Assembly: GCA_012838315.1 (NCBI GenBank)
Contig: DUPM01000159.1
Span: 1-52,299 of the forward strand
Reading direction: 5' to 3'
DNA length: 52,299 nt
Origin: Clostridiaceae bacterium
GTDB taxonomy: Bacteria > Bacillota > Clostridia > Saccharofermentanales > Saccharofermentanaceae
Shown here piece after piece: positions 43,120 to 51,892 of this stretch. Below the pieces are notes generated by a model that worked only from the letters and a program-made list of their open reading frames with translations, was not told the DNA's origin and searched no databases. The translations under genes and the position numbers were made by a program. The stretch's first letter is position 1, and each line of letters begins with the position of its first letter.

Positions 43120-44604
43120 TTATGTCTTCTCCGCAACCGGGTATTCCAATAATAAAACATCCATCGTACTGATGATTCTAGACCTGGATGACGACGGGAT
43201 AATAATCTCGTCGATGTGACCTTCAGAAGCTGCAGATTTCGCTGAAGCGACTTCTGAACGGAATTCCTCAACCAGTTCGCTTCGCGCACTAATTGGGTCT
43301 TCACTTTCTGCTATCCTTTTTCGCCAGAGAATATTTACCGCTGCATCCGGAGTCAGGACCGATATCTCTGCACTCGGCCACGCAAATACAAAATCCGAAC
43401 CGAGCATCTTACTGTTAAAACAAACATAAGCGGTTCCCACAGACGGGCCTATGATTAATGATAATCTCGGTACGCGACAGGCGCTCAGAGTACTGATAAA
43501 GGATGTTGTTCGATCGAGAATGTCTGACATTTCGGTATCCGGTCCGATATCAAAGCCATCTGCGCGACTAATAAAAATGATAGGCATACAGAAAGCATCG
43601 CATATGCGAATCAGTTTTTCGGCCTTATACATACCATCTCTTGAAATACGACTCTTCTCATTGCCAATCAGACCGACAGAGATGCCGTCCATGAATGCCA
43701 TTGCGGCAACAACATCTTTTCCGATGTGAGAATATAGCTCCGTGTAAATACCTTCATCGACAATTTCTTTGATAATTGATGATGCAAGCACTGTTCCGTC
43801 CGCAAGATTGGCAGCATATGTATTTAGTATTTCTGATGCTCGATTTGGCGCATCTGAAACTTGAGAAGATCTGGAAAATACTCTTTGCATTCCGGAGCGA
43901 ACCGGGATATACGATAAATATGACTTGGCCTTTTGTATACAAGAATCTTCATCCGGCAAAATAGCCGTCGCAACTCCGGTAGTCATGTGCATTTTCGCCG
44001 ACCCGACCGGCACATCATTGTTCGAATCCATCGGGTATAATACCGGGCTGTTGAGAAAAATATCACTGTCTTTTTCGTTCAAAATCAAAAAGTCAGATTG
44101 TGAAGCAGCAACCGCTAATCCGCCGGGGCAATGCCCTAGAATTATAGAAATTATAGGGATATGATGACGCGCTTTTGTCAGTGCCGAAATGATACCTGCT
44201 AAACCATCTAACGCCACAACTCCTTCTTCAATCCGAGCACCACCGGTGCTGAACATCATAACAAAAGGTGCTCCGAGTTTTTGAGCAGACTCAATCGTCC
44301 TAATGATCTTACCCGCATGAACGTAGCCAACAGATCCGCCGTAGACCGAAGCATCCTGTGATGCGGCAAAAACTAATCGCCCGTTTATGGTACCGTATCC
44401 GCAAATGACCCCGTCACCTTGTATCGGGTCACGCTCAAATAAATAATTACTACGCCGTGACTCGACTGCGCTGTTGAGTTCCGCAAAAGAATTCTTGTCA
44501 AATAGTTGGAGAATCCTTTGGCGTGCAATACTGTCTGTACGGTTCTCGGTCGCAATGGTCATTAATTCCTGAATTTGCTGTACTACTCGTTCCTTGGAAG
44601 TCAC
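43120..44604 (-). CDS. Acyl-CoA carboxyltransferase subunit (MmdA/PccB/12S-like), GTG start
   Basis: Crotonase-fold carboxyltransferase of 494 residues that moves CO2 between biotin and an acyl-CoA. The N half has FSTGGARIEEGVVALDG (121-137) and GHCPGG (157-162); the C half has GPSVGTAY (386-393) and FAWPSAEISVLTPDAAV. The C-terminal oxyanion-hole motif, usually GGAY, reads VGTAY, and the usual VPGF-type loop reads RADGF, so the protein is divergent and its acyl-CoA specificity is uncertain. The GTG start directly follows the scpB stop (TAAGTG) with AGAGGTG upstream. No biotin carboxylase gene is in the window. Confidence 0.88.
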   Translation of the reverse strand: MTSKERVVQQIQELMTIATENRTDSIARQRILQLFDKNSFAELNSAVESRRSNYLFERDPIQGDGVICGYGTINGRLVFAASQDASVYGGSVGYVHAGKIIRTIESAQKLGAPFVMMFSTGGARIEEGVVALDGLAGIISALTKARHHIPIISIILGHCPGGLAVAASQSDFLILNEKDSDIFLNSPVLYPMDSNNDVPVGSAKMHMTTGVATAILPDEDSCIQKAKSYLSYIPVRSGMQRVFSRSSQVSDAPNRASEILNTYAANLADGTVLASSIIKEIVDEGIYTELYSHIGKDVVAAMAFMDGISVGLIGNEKSRISRDGMYKAEKLIRICDAFCMPIIFISRADGFDIGPDTEMSDILDRTTSFISTLSACRVPRLSLIIGPSVGTAYVCFNSKMLGSDFVFAWPSAEISVLTPDAAVNILWRKRIAESEDPISARSELVEEFRSEVASAKSAASEGHIDEIIIPSSSRSRIISTMDVLLLEYPVAEKT

Positions 44605-45315
44605 TTAATCACCTCTTTCAAGCGATTGTTTGCTCTGTTCTGAAGATAAATCGGGGCCTTCTTGTTCAGTGTAATCTGGCGCAGCGATATTGTCGATGGA
44701 AATTTGTCGTTTGTAATGCGTTCCGGCCGCCTTCTCGAGTGAATCTTCCAAATCACGAATGGTCTGGTACATGAGAAGATCCAATGCCGGCAATTCCCTC
44801 GCCGATTCGATTCCGAATTCTAGCAAAAATTGTTGAGTTGTCTCGAAAAGCGTCGGACGTCCGGGCGCATCTAGGGAGCCACACTCACCGATCCATCCTC
44901 GCTCCAAAAGCCTTGATACGATGCTGTCGCTACTGACGCCACGAACGGCTTCTATTTGTGCTCGTGTTACCGGCTGATTGTAGGCAATTACTGCAAGCGT
45001 CTCATACGTGGCCTGAGACATCGGCGGACGACTTCTGGGTTGAAAATATCTCTCGAGAACAGACTTCATCTGTGGTTTGGTGCACATGATGTACTCGTCT
45101 TCCATTCTACGAATAGAAAGTCCTCCCCAAGGATTGTTCGTGTATTCCTTGGATAGCCGATCCATTGTCTGTCCGATAATATCTTTATCCACGCCGGTTA
45201 CTTCTTCCAATCTTGCAAGCGAAATCGGATCACCCGAAGCGAACAAGAGCGCCTCTATGGCTGCCGGAAGCTCCTGTACCGTAATTGAAAAGTCCTTATT
45301 CGGAATTAAGTCCAT
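44605..45315 (-). CDS. scpB: Segregation and condensation protein ScpB
   Basis: Winged-helix partner of the SMC-ScpA chromosome condensation complex. The 236 residues include IEALLFASGDPISLARLEEVTG, YETLAVIAYNQPVTRAQIEAVRGV and GRPTLFETTQQFLLEFG, all family signatures. A C-terminal charged tail extends beyond the usual 190 residues. It follows scpA by 26 bases and abuts the carboxyltransferase gene. Confidence 0.96.
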   Translation of the reverse strand: MDLIPNKDFSITVQELPAAIEALLFASGDPISLARLEEVTGVDKDIIGQTMDRLSKEYTNNPWGGLSIRRMEDEYIMCTKPQMKSVLERYFQPRSRPPMSQATYETLAVIAYNQPVTRAQIEAVRGVSSDSIVSRLLERGWIGECGSLDAPGRPTLFETTQQFLLEFGIESARELPALDLLMYQTIRDLEDSLEKAAGTHYKRQISIDNIAAPDYTEQEGPDLSSEQSKQSLERGD

Positions 45316-45341
45316 TGTATGTCGCTCCTTCTTTGATTCGA

Positions 45342-46163
45342 TTAATGAGGATCTAAAACGGAATCTTCCGGTGTCGAGGATTTTCTTTCTATTAAAATCA
45401 CATCAAAAGGCTTGTCCTGTGTTGCCGATATCTTATTACCACGCAACAATTCCAGCACGGCAAGAAAACCCACAACACGTTCTGTCTTATCCGCTTCGGA
45501 AGAAGGAAAAAGTTCATGAAAAAAGCATTTGCCGCGAGACATGATGCTCGCCCAGATCGTTTTCATCTTCTCTCGAACTGAAATTTTGTCACGTTTCAAT
45601 ATATGCGTGATCTTTGATGCCAAATCCGCAAATCGCACTTCATTTCGCAGTGCAACTTGCCTGACCGCTTCTGAAAACTGATTGGGGTCGAATTCTTGAG
45701 GAGGTGCTTCAACCTTGATATCAAGCATTCGAGGTGTCGACGGCAATCGGATATACGTATCAGAAAAATTCTCGAATCGTTTTCTCAAATCGGATGCCAT
45801 GACTTTGCAGCGACGATAATGAAGCAGTCGAATAACTAACTCTTCTCTGGGATCATTACCCTCGTCTGCGTTCGATTGTGCTATTTTCCCAGGCAAAAGC
45901 ATTCGGGACTTGATATGAATCAATGTGGCCGCCATAACCAAAAAATCAGAAGCGACCTCCATGTCGAGACGACTCATTTCGGACAAATAGGCCATATACT
46001 GATCTGTAATCTCGGTAATCGGGATATCGTAAATATCGATATCATTTTTTTCGATAAGATGAAACAGCAAATCTAACGGGCCTTGAAACTCACGGATTTT
46101 TAGTTCCGGTGCTCCATTTTTCCCGACTTTGATATCGCTTGAAAGCATCACATCCGAACGCAC
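45342..46163 (-). CDS. scpA: Segregation and condensation protein ScpA (kleisin)
   Basis: Kleisin subunit that bridges SMC heads. The 273-residue protein carries the ScpA signature FQGPLDLLFHLIEKNDIDIYDIPI, then ITDQYMAYL, ASDFLVMAATLIHIKSRMLLP, and a C-terminal winged helix ending FLAVLELLRGNKI. The first codon in use may be GTG at 46163 (one base after the trpS stop) or ATG at 46148; the difference is five residues outside the conserved part. Confidence 0.95.
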   Translation of the reverse strand: MRSDVMLSSDIKVGKNGAPELKIREFQGPLDLLFHLIEKNDIDIYDIPITEITDQYMAYLSEMSRLDMEVASDFLVMAATLIHIKSRMLLPGKIAQSNADEGNDPREELVIRLLHYRRCKVMASDLRKRFENFSDTYIRLPSTPRMLDIKVEAPPQEFDPNQFSEAVRQVALRNEVRFADLASKITHILKRDKISVREKMKTIWASIMSRGKCFFHELFPSSEADKTERVVGFLAVLELLRGNKISATQDKPFDVILIERKSSTPEDSVLDPH

Positions 46164-46164
46164 C

Positions 46165-47154
46165 TTATACCCCGATTCTAACTGCCTCGCGGACTTCTTG
46201 CATGGTCTTTTCTGCCTTTATTCTTGCTTTATCTGAACCGGCAACAATTATCTGTTTCAGATTGTCTTTATTCTCCAGCAAAGTATTTCTCTTTTCAAAA
46301 ACAGGTGTATGAAAATCTGCAATTTTATCCTGAAGGAGTCGCTTGCAGGCAACACATCCTATACTGCCGCCCTTACATGAGCTTTCTATCTCGGGAACCA
46401 TACTCTCATTGAACACTTTATGAAATGCAAATACCGTACAGACGTCCGGATGGCCGGGATCGTCTTTGCGAATGCGCGCCGGATCGGTAATCATGCTCAT
46501 GACCTTTTTCTTCACTTCTTCCGGTGTGTCCGCTAATGCGATGGTATTGTTGTAACTTTTACTCATCTTTCGGCCATCCGTGCCCGGCAAGACCTTCGAC
46601 TTCGTCAACAATGGCATCGGCTCGGGGAAAACTTCCTTGCCATAAATATAGTTAAAGCGACGAGCTATCTCTCGTGTGATTTCAAGATGCGGCAGCTGGT
46701 CTTCACCGACCGGAACAAAATCCGCCTTGTATATCAAAATATCAGCAGCCTGCAGCGCCGGGTAGCCAAGAAATCCATATGTCGCGATGTCTTTTTCTCC
46801 CATATTTGCCATGAGATCCTTATATGTCGGGCACCTCTCCAACCATGATAGCGGCGTGTTCATACCTAAAAGCAAGAAGAGTTCGGCATGCTCTAACACC
46901 GATGACTGCAAGAACAGCGTAGACTTATCGGGATCCAATCCGACGGCTAAAAAATCAGCCATGAGACTCAAAGTGTTTTCTTTTAATTTCTCGGTATCGG
47001 CATAACCCGTAGTTAGTGCATGCCAATCAGCGATGAAAAAGTGGCAATCATAATCTTCCTGCAAGCGGACCCAATTTTCGAGCGCACCAAAATAATTACC
47101 AAGGTGGATGTTTCCTGTCGGCCTGGTGCCGGAAAGAATAATTTTTTTGCTCAT
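46165..47154 (-). CDS. trpS: Tryptophanyl-tRNA synthetase
   Basis: Class I synthetase, 329 residues. The HIGH-like motif is HLGNYFGAL (17-25) and KMSKS is intact (near 195) in TDGRKMSKSYNN. GEDQLPHLEITREIARRFN and GMNTPLSWLERCPTYKDL are also characteristic. CGGAGGC precedes the ATG. The 40-base gap to the upstream M50 gene is too short for a T-box riboswitch, so it is probably transcribed from the ileS promoter. Confidence 0.97.
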   Translation of the reverse strand: MSKKIILSGTRPTGNIHLGNYFGALENWVRLQEDYDCHFFIADWHALTTGYADTEKLKENTLSLMADFLAVGLDPDKSTLFLQSSVLEHAELFLLLGMNTPLSWLERCPTYKDLMANMGEKDIATYGFLGYPALQAADILIYKADFVPVGEDQLPHLEITREIARRFNYIYGKEVFPEPMPLLTKSKVLPGTDGRKMSKSYNNTIALADTPEEVKKKVMSMITDPARIRKDDPGHPDVCTVFAFHKVFNESMVPEIESSCKGGSIGCVACKRLLQDKIADFHTPVFEKRNTLLENKDNLKQIIVAGSDKARIKAEKTMQEVREAVRIGV

Positions 47155-47194
47155 GATGCCTCCGTTGTAGTATGTTTCAAATATACAGTATCAA

Positions 47195-47938
47195 TTAAAA
47201 TATCAATTTGCTGATCAGATTGAACAAGAGATCAAGCGGCGCCGTAATAAGCCACTCAAAGGGCCGACGAACGGTGCTTACCAACCAGAACAATGGACTA
47301 AAGGGAAGAATAAAGCCCAACATAATCAGCCCGAAAAATGCCATCGAGAAATATCTCTCGTATTGGTAGAATTTTTGGCGATATTTGTAAGGTATAAGCG
47401 TCTCCAACACATGAAATCCATCAAGTGGTGGTATGGGCAATAAATTAAACGCCATGAGCAGCAGATTGAACTCAAAAAGGTACGAAAAAATAACGACCGC
47501 AGTAGTATATATTATCGGCGGATCAAAGAAAGAAAAATCCGGATAAAATCGAAGCGTTATAAGCGTGACTAAATTCAATATGAAGTACGATACCAATGCA
47601 GAAACAAAGTTGGCGGTCACGCCGGCGAGGCTCACGATGCGGATTGACGTTGACCGGTTTTTGAATTTCGTCAAACGAGCGTAATTGACTTGAACCGGCT
47701 TCGCCCAACCGAAACCGACGAGAAGCATCATCAATGTTCCGATTGGATCTAAATGCGCAATCGGATTCATCGTCAGACGACCTTGAAGTTTTGGCGTGTC
47801 ATCACCGAGTTTATACGCCGAAAATCCATGCATGAACTCATGTATTGATAGCGAATACGACAGAACAATGATCAATATCAAACCATGCAGGATCATCTCC
47901 TGAAACGACAGTCCTGAATTAAGAAGAATTCTAAGCAT
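47195..47938 (-). CDS. M50-family (site-2) membrane metalloprotease
   Basis: A 247-residue polytopic protein with the zinc motif HEFMHG (about 33-38) in an early helix, GRLTMNPIAHLDPIGTL, GWAKPVQVNYARL and the third-ligand motif NLLPIPPLDGFHVLE. This is the compact PDZ-less group. Genes of this group sit next to trpS and scpAB in many Clostridia, and their substrates are unknown. It starts 10 bases after ileS. Confidence 0.92.
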   Translation of the reverse strand: MLRILLNSGLSFQEMILHGLILIIVLSYSLSIHEFMHGFSAYKLGDDTPKLQGRLTMNPIAHLDPIGTLMMLLVGFGWAKPVQVNYARLTKFKNRSTSIRIVSLAGVTANFVSALVSYFILNLVTLITLRFYPDFSFFDPPIIYTTAVVIFSYLFEFNLLLMAFNLLPIPPLDGFHVLETLIPYKYRQKFYQYERYFSMAFFGLIMLGFILPFSPLFWLVSTVRRPFEWLITAPLDLLFNLISKLIF

Positions 47939-47948
47939 TATATCTCCT

Positions 47949-50900
47949 TTACACCTTGGTCAGGAACAAATGACAGCGTTCTCCGTTGATATCCCATTCT
48001 TTACCTTCTTCGGAAGCGTCCTTTGTTAGCTCAATCGCAAGTACATCTGATGCGATGGCGTCTTTGTTATTTGAAATGACTTGGGTCAGTTTCTCTGATG
48101 CGTCATAGAAAACTTTAATTCGGTCAGTCACCTCAAACCCGGATTCTTTTCTTTGTGTCTGAATCTTCGAGACCAATTCTCTGACGAATCCCTCTTCAAT
48201 CAAATCCTCCGTTAATTGGGTATCGAGTGCTACCGTATACTCCCGCTCAGACTGAGTCGAAAGACCTTCTGGCTGAACCGTCTCAGGGATAAAGTCTTCC
48301 GGATCCAGTTCAAAAGTCTCACCGTCTACAACAATTGAAACGTTCTGACCGGCTTCAATCGCCGCCATTGTCTCTTTTCCGGGCAATGCTGCGATAACAT
48401 CACGTGCTGCGTTCAACTTCGCGCCCAATTTCTTACCCAACGTTCTCAGCTGCGGCTTGAATCGATAGTCAATCAATGCAGAGGCATCCTTAACAAATTC
48501 AACCTCGCGAATATTCAGTTCTTCCATAATAATTGATAGGTACGCTTCTTCTAAAGACTCAGGCACAACGGCGTAGAGTTTTGAAAGCGGTTGACGATTC
48601 TTGATAGCCGCCGTGTTTCGGCAAGCTCGTCCGAGATATACGATCTGTTGAGCAACATCCATTTGCGCTTCAAGCTCAGGATCAATCATTGATGTATCAA
48701 CCATCGGATAATCACACATATGAATGGATTCATGCGCATTCTTGTCAACGGAGCAGACCAAATTCTGATAAATGGCTTCGGTCATATAAGGTACAAAGGG
48801 TGCCGCGAGCTTTGAAAATGAGACTAGAACATGATAAAGCACCAAATATGCGTTAATCTTGTCCTGCGTCATCTCACTGCCCCAGTACCGCTCTCTCGAG
48901 CGACGAACATACCAATTAGACAGTTCATCAACAAAGGTTTCCATCAAGCGAGCAGCGCCGGTAATATCATAACCGTACATACGGGTCTCGACCGCACCAA
49001 CCAAAGTGTTGAGTCTTGAAAGAATCCAGCGATCCATAACACCGAGTGTCGACGAATCAAGAGTATAGTGTGTCGGATTAAATTTATCGATGTTCGCATA
49101 CATGACATAGAATGCATAAGTATTCCAGAGGGTTCCGATAAATTTCCGCTGAACCTCAGAAACGCCGGCATCCGAAAAACGACTTGGCAACCAAGGTGCA
49201 TTTGCGCTACAGAAATACCACCTTGCGGCATCCGCGCCTTGCTTGTTGAGAATGTCCCATGGGTCGACAACATTGCCTTTGTGCTTACTCATCTTGATGC
49301 CATCTTTATCTTGAACGAGTCCCATGACAATGCAGTTTTCAAAAGGCGACTTGTCGAAGAGCTGCGTCCCGATAGCAAGCAAAGAGTAGAACCATCCTCG
49401 CGTTTGGTCCAATGCCTCAGAAATGAACTGCGCCGGATAATGACTTTCAAAAAATTCTTTGTTTTCAAATGGATAGTGGTATTGTGCAAAAGGCATTGCA
49501 CCGGAGTCAAACCAGCAGTCAATAACTTCTGACACGCGAGTCATTTTCTCGCCGCATTGATCGCAACGAATATGGACCGCATCAACATAAGGCTTATGAA
49601 GTTCAATATCTTCCGGACAATCGTCGGACATGCTCTTAAGTTCTTCGATAGAACCAATACAGTGCTTGTGACCGCAACCGCACTCCCAAACAGGAAGCGG
49701 CGTACCCCAATAACGTTCTCTGGAAATACCCCAGTCCACAACGTTTTCAAGAAAGTTGCCCATTCGCCCATCACGAATCGTCTCCGGGTGCCACGCGACC
49801 GAACGATTCGATGCAATCAGTGCATCACGCACCTTAGTCATCGCGATAAACCAAGAGGACCGTGCGTAATAAATCAACGGCGTATCACATCTCCAACAAA
49901 AAGGGTATTCATGCTCATAAAGGTGTTTCTTAATGAGCTTTCCTTCTTGGTTTAATCTCTTAATTAAGAGAGGATCCGCATCTTTAACAAACATGCCTGC
50001 AAATTCTTCAGATTCAGGAGGAAGCGTACCGTCTTCCAAGACCAATTGGACAAAAGGCAAATCATAATTTCTACCGACGCGAGCATCATCGTCACCGAAT
50101 GCCGGCGCGATATGAACAATGCCGGTACCGTCATTCATTGTGACATATGTATCTGAGGTGACTCGAAAAGCCGTTTTGCCGCTCTCTGACACAGCAGAAG
50201 CTGAAAACGGAAACAACGGCTCATAAGTCATTCCTACCAAATCGCTGCCCGCCACACGCTCCTCGACAACAAAATCCTCGAAAAGTAACGGAGCCAACAC
50301 GCCTGCCATATAATAACGAACAATCTTCTCAGTGCCATCAAGATCTTTATTGACTGCAATCCGAACGTACTCTTCATCCGGATGGACACAAAGACCAACA
50401 TTAGAGGGCAATGTCCAAGGCGTTGTCGTCCAAGACGCAAAATAAACATCTTCTTGCCCCTTGAGCTTGAACCGGATATATACAGAATTCTCGGTCACAT
50501 TACGGTAGCCTTGAGCCACCTCATGACTTGAAAGAGACGTGCCGCAGCGCGGACAATACGGGACTATTTTATGCCCTTTGTAGAGCATATCCTTATCCCA
50601 CATCGTCTTCAGTGCCCACCATTCGGACTCAATATAATTGTTCTCATACGTCACATAAGGGTGCTCCATATCTGCCCAAAAACCGACGCGATCAGACATC
50701 TGTTCCCATTCATCCTTATACTTCCAGACGGACTCTTTGCATTTTTTGATGAAGGGCTCAACACCATAGCTCTCAATTTCAGGCTTGCCATTGATGCCCA
50801 ACATTTTCTCAACTTCAAGTTCAACCGGCAGACCATGTGTATCCCATCCGGCCTTAAACTCAACGCGCTCGCCCTTCATCCCACGAAATCTCGGAATGAC

Positions 50901-51101
50901 ATCCTTTATGACACGCGTCTTAATGTGCCCAAAATGTGGCTTGCCATTAGCCGTCGGCGGACCATCGTACAACGTGAACGAAGGCGTTCCCTCTTTAGCT
51001 GCTCGGATTGAGCGATTTCGAATATCATTGGCCTTCCAAAAGGCTAGAATATCTTTTTCACGTTCTACAAAATTCATATCCGTCGAAACTTTTTCGTACA
51101 T
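47949..51101 (-). CDS. ileS: Isoleucyl-tRNA synthetase (long, IleS2-like)
   Basis: Class I synthetase with editing domain, 1050 residues. Landmarks are DGPPTANGKPHFGHI (HIGH region, 46-60), KAGWDTHGLPVELEVEK, the editing-domain TTPWTLPSN and KMSKHKGNVVDPWD near 605. An internal zinc-binding region (CGCGHKHC, then CDQCGEKM) and a C-terminal extension lie beyond the anticodon domain. Length and motifs suggest the eukaryote-like IleS2 type, often less sensitive to mupirocin; that is inference. It has its own promoter about 60 bases upstream and no T-box leader. Confidence 0.96.
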   Translation of the reverse strand: MYEKVSTDMNFVEREKDILAFWKANDIRNRSIRAAKEGTPSFTLYDGPPTANGKPHFGHIKTRVIKDVIPRFRGMKGERVEFKAGWDTHGLPVELEVEKMLGINGKPEIESYGVEPFIKKCKESVWKYKDEWEQMSDRVGFWADMEHPYVTYENNYIESEWWALKTMWDKDMLYKGHKIVPYCPRCGTSLSSHEVAQGYRNVTENSVYIRFKLKGQEDVYFASWTTTPWTLPSNVGLCVHPDEEYVRIAVNKDLDGTEKIVRYYMAGVLAPLLFEDFVVEERVAGSDLVGMTYEPLFPFSASAVSESGKTAFRVTSDTYVTMNDGTGIVHIAPAFGDDDARVGRNYDLPFVQLVLEDGTLPPESEEFAGMFVKDADPLLIKRLNQEGKLIKKHLYEHEYPFCWRCDTPLIYYARSSWFIAMTKVRDALIASNRSVAWHPETIRDGRMGNFLENVVDWGISRERYWGTPLPVWECGCGHKHCIGSIEELKSMSDDCPEDIELHKPYVDAVHIRCDQCGEKMTRVSEVIDCWFDSGAMPFAQYHYPFENKEFFESHYPAQFISEALDQTRGWFYSLLAIGTQLFDKSPFENCIVMGLVQDKDGIKMSKHKGNVVDPWDILNKQGADAARWYFCSANAPWLPSRFSDAGVSEVQRKFIGTLWNTYAFYVMYANIDKFNPTHYTLDSSTLGVMDRWILSRLNTLVGAVETRMYGYDITGAARLMETFVDELSNWYVRRSRERYWGSEMTQDKINAYLVLYHVLVSFSKLAAPFVPYMTEAIYQNLVCSVDKNAHESIHMCDYPMVDTSMIDPELEAQMDVAQQIVYLGRACRNTAAIKNRQPLSKLYAVVPESLEEAYLSIIMEELNIREVEFVKDASALIDYRFKPQLRTLGKKLGAKLNAARDVIAALPGKETMAAIEAGQNVSIVVDGETFELDPEDFIPETVQPEGLSTQSEREYTVALDTQLTEDLIEEGFVRELVSKIQTQRKESGFEVTDRIKVFYDASEKLTQVISNNKDAIASDVLAIELTKDASEEGKEWDINGERCHLFLTKV

Positions 51102-51157
51102 GCTATATCCTCACTTATTTAAAATCGCTCTACTATGTATACAAAATCCGAATTATA

Positions 51158-51187
51158 ATTATAGGGATTTGGTGCGTCCAATGTCAA
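51158..51187 (-). promoter_or_regulatory. Promoter of ileS and the genes behind it
   Basis: TTGACA (51182-51187) and TATAAT (51158-51163), spacer 18, on the minus strand; a second TATAAT follows directly. The ATG is about 57 bases downstream. The next terminator I see in this direction is at 41189-41226, so the unit may extend through the biotin carboxyltransferase cluster. Confidence 0.8.
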
Positions 51188-51268
51188 CTCAAACGCCTTT
51201 GTCTTCAAGCCTTAAAGATTTCTTCTCTTACTAAAAAGGGATCGGATGCAAGTATTGCGGTCTTCTGC

Positions 51269-51892
51269 TTATTGACGCGCCTCAAGAATGTATGCCGATT
51301 CAATGTCTGAGGTATGAATGGCGACCACGCCAGGATATTTTCCGGCTGCTTCTGCAAAGGGGTCCGGATAGCCGTTGCGATCTGAACCCATGTGAAACCG
51401 GATCATCGCGAACTCATCTTCCTTAAGTCGAATAAAACATTGTATCAGATAACACGATTTTTCACCGTGACCGATTGGTAATGTGTCATTGATCGCCCAC
51501 ACCTCCTTTTCGACCCAGTTCGCGACCGGTTTGCCGTATGGGCCCATCTTCGTGCCTTCCTTGACATTTTTTGTTTCTCGAACGTAAAAATTTACCTTGC
51601 ACAAATCGTGAAGCAATGCAGTAATTATGACTGTTTCTTCAGGCAAAGCCAGAAGTCCGGAAGATACTTTCCCTGCCAAAAGTCGGTAGACATTAAGACT
51701 GTGCTCAGCCAAACCGCCCTCACAAGCCAAGTGATATTTCGTCGAAGCCGGCGCGGTAAAAAAATCTGTCTTGGTCTCAATCCACTCTACCAGTCGCTCC
51801 ATGCCGGGCCGCGAGGTCTTTCGAAGTAAATCCAAAATGGTTTGCTTATTGCTATCAATTTTTTCTTGGGTCAACCCCTCAAACTCAATCAT
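51269..51892 (-). CDS. HD-domain hydrolase
   Basis: A 207-residue protein with a divergent HD phosphohydrolase core: GLAEHSLNVYRLL, TALLHDLCKVNFYV (the HD pair), LPIGHGEKSCYLI and IRFHMGSD, giving the spaced His/Asp metal ligands. Such small HD proteins are common in Firmicutes and their substrates are mostly unknown; nucleotides or cyclic dinucleotides are possible. The first 8 bases overlap the end of the pseudouridine synthase gene. The TCCTCC/GGAGGA ribosome site lies within that gene. Confidence 0.85.
   Translation of the reverse strand: MIEFEGLTQEKIDSNKQTILDLLRKTSRPGMERLVEWIETKTDFFTAPASTKYHLACEGGLAEHSLNVYRLLAGKVSSGLLALPEETVIITALLHDLCKVNFYVRETKNVKEGTKMGPYGKPVANWVEKEVWAINDTLPIGHGEKSCYLIQCFIRLKEDEFAMIRFHMGSDRNGYPDPFAEAAGKYPGVVAIHTSDIESAYILEARQ

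Noticed and set aside
42651-44604. Reading the carrier and carboxyltransferase genes as acetyl-CoA carboxylase (AccB/AccD)
   Set aside because: The carboxyltransferase is a single 494-residue chain with both crotonase halves, not split AccA/AccD with a zinc finger, and the next gene is a pyruvate/oxaloacetate-type transferase rather than a biotin carboxylase.
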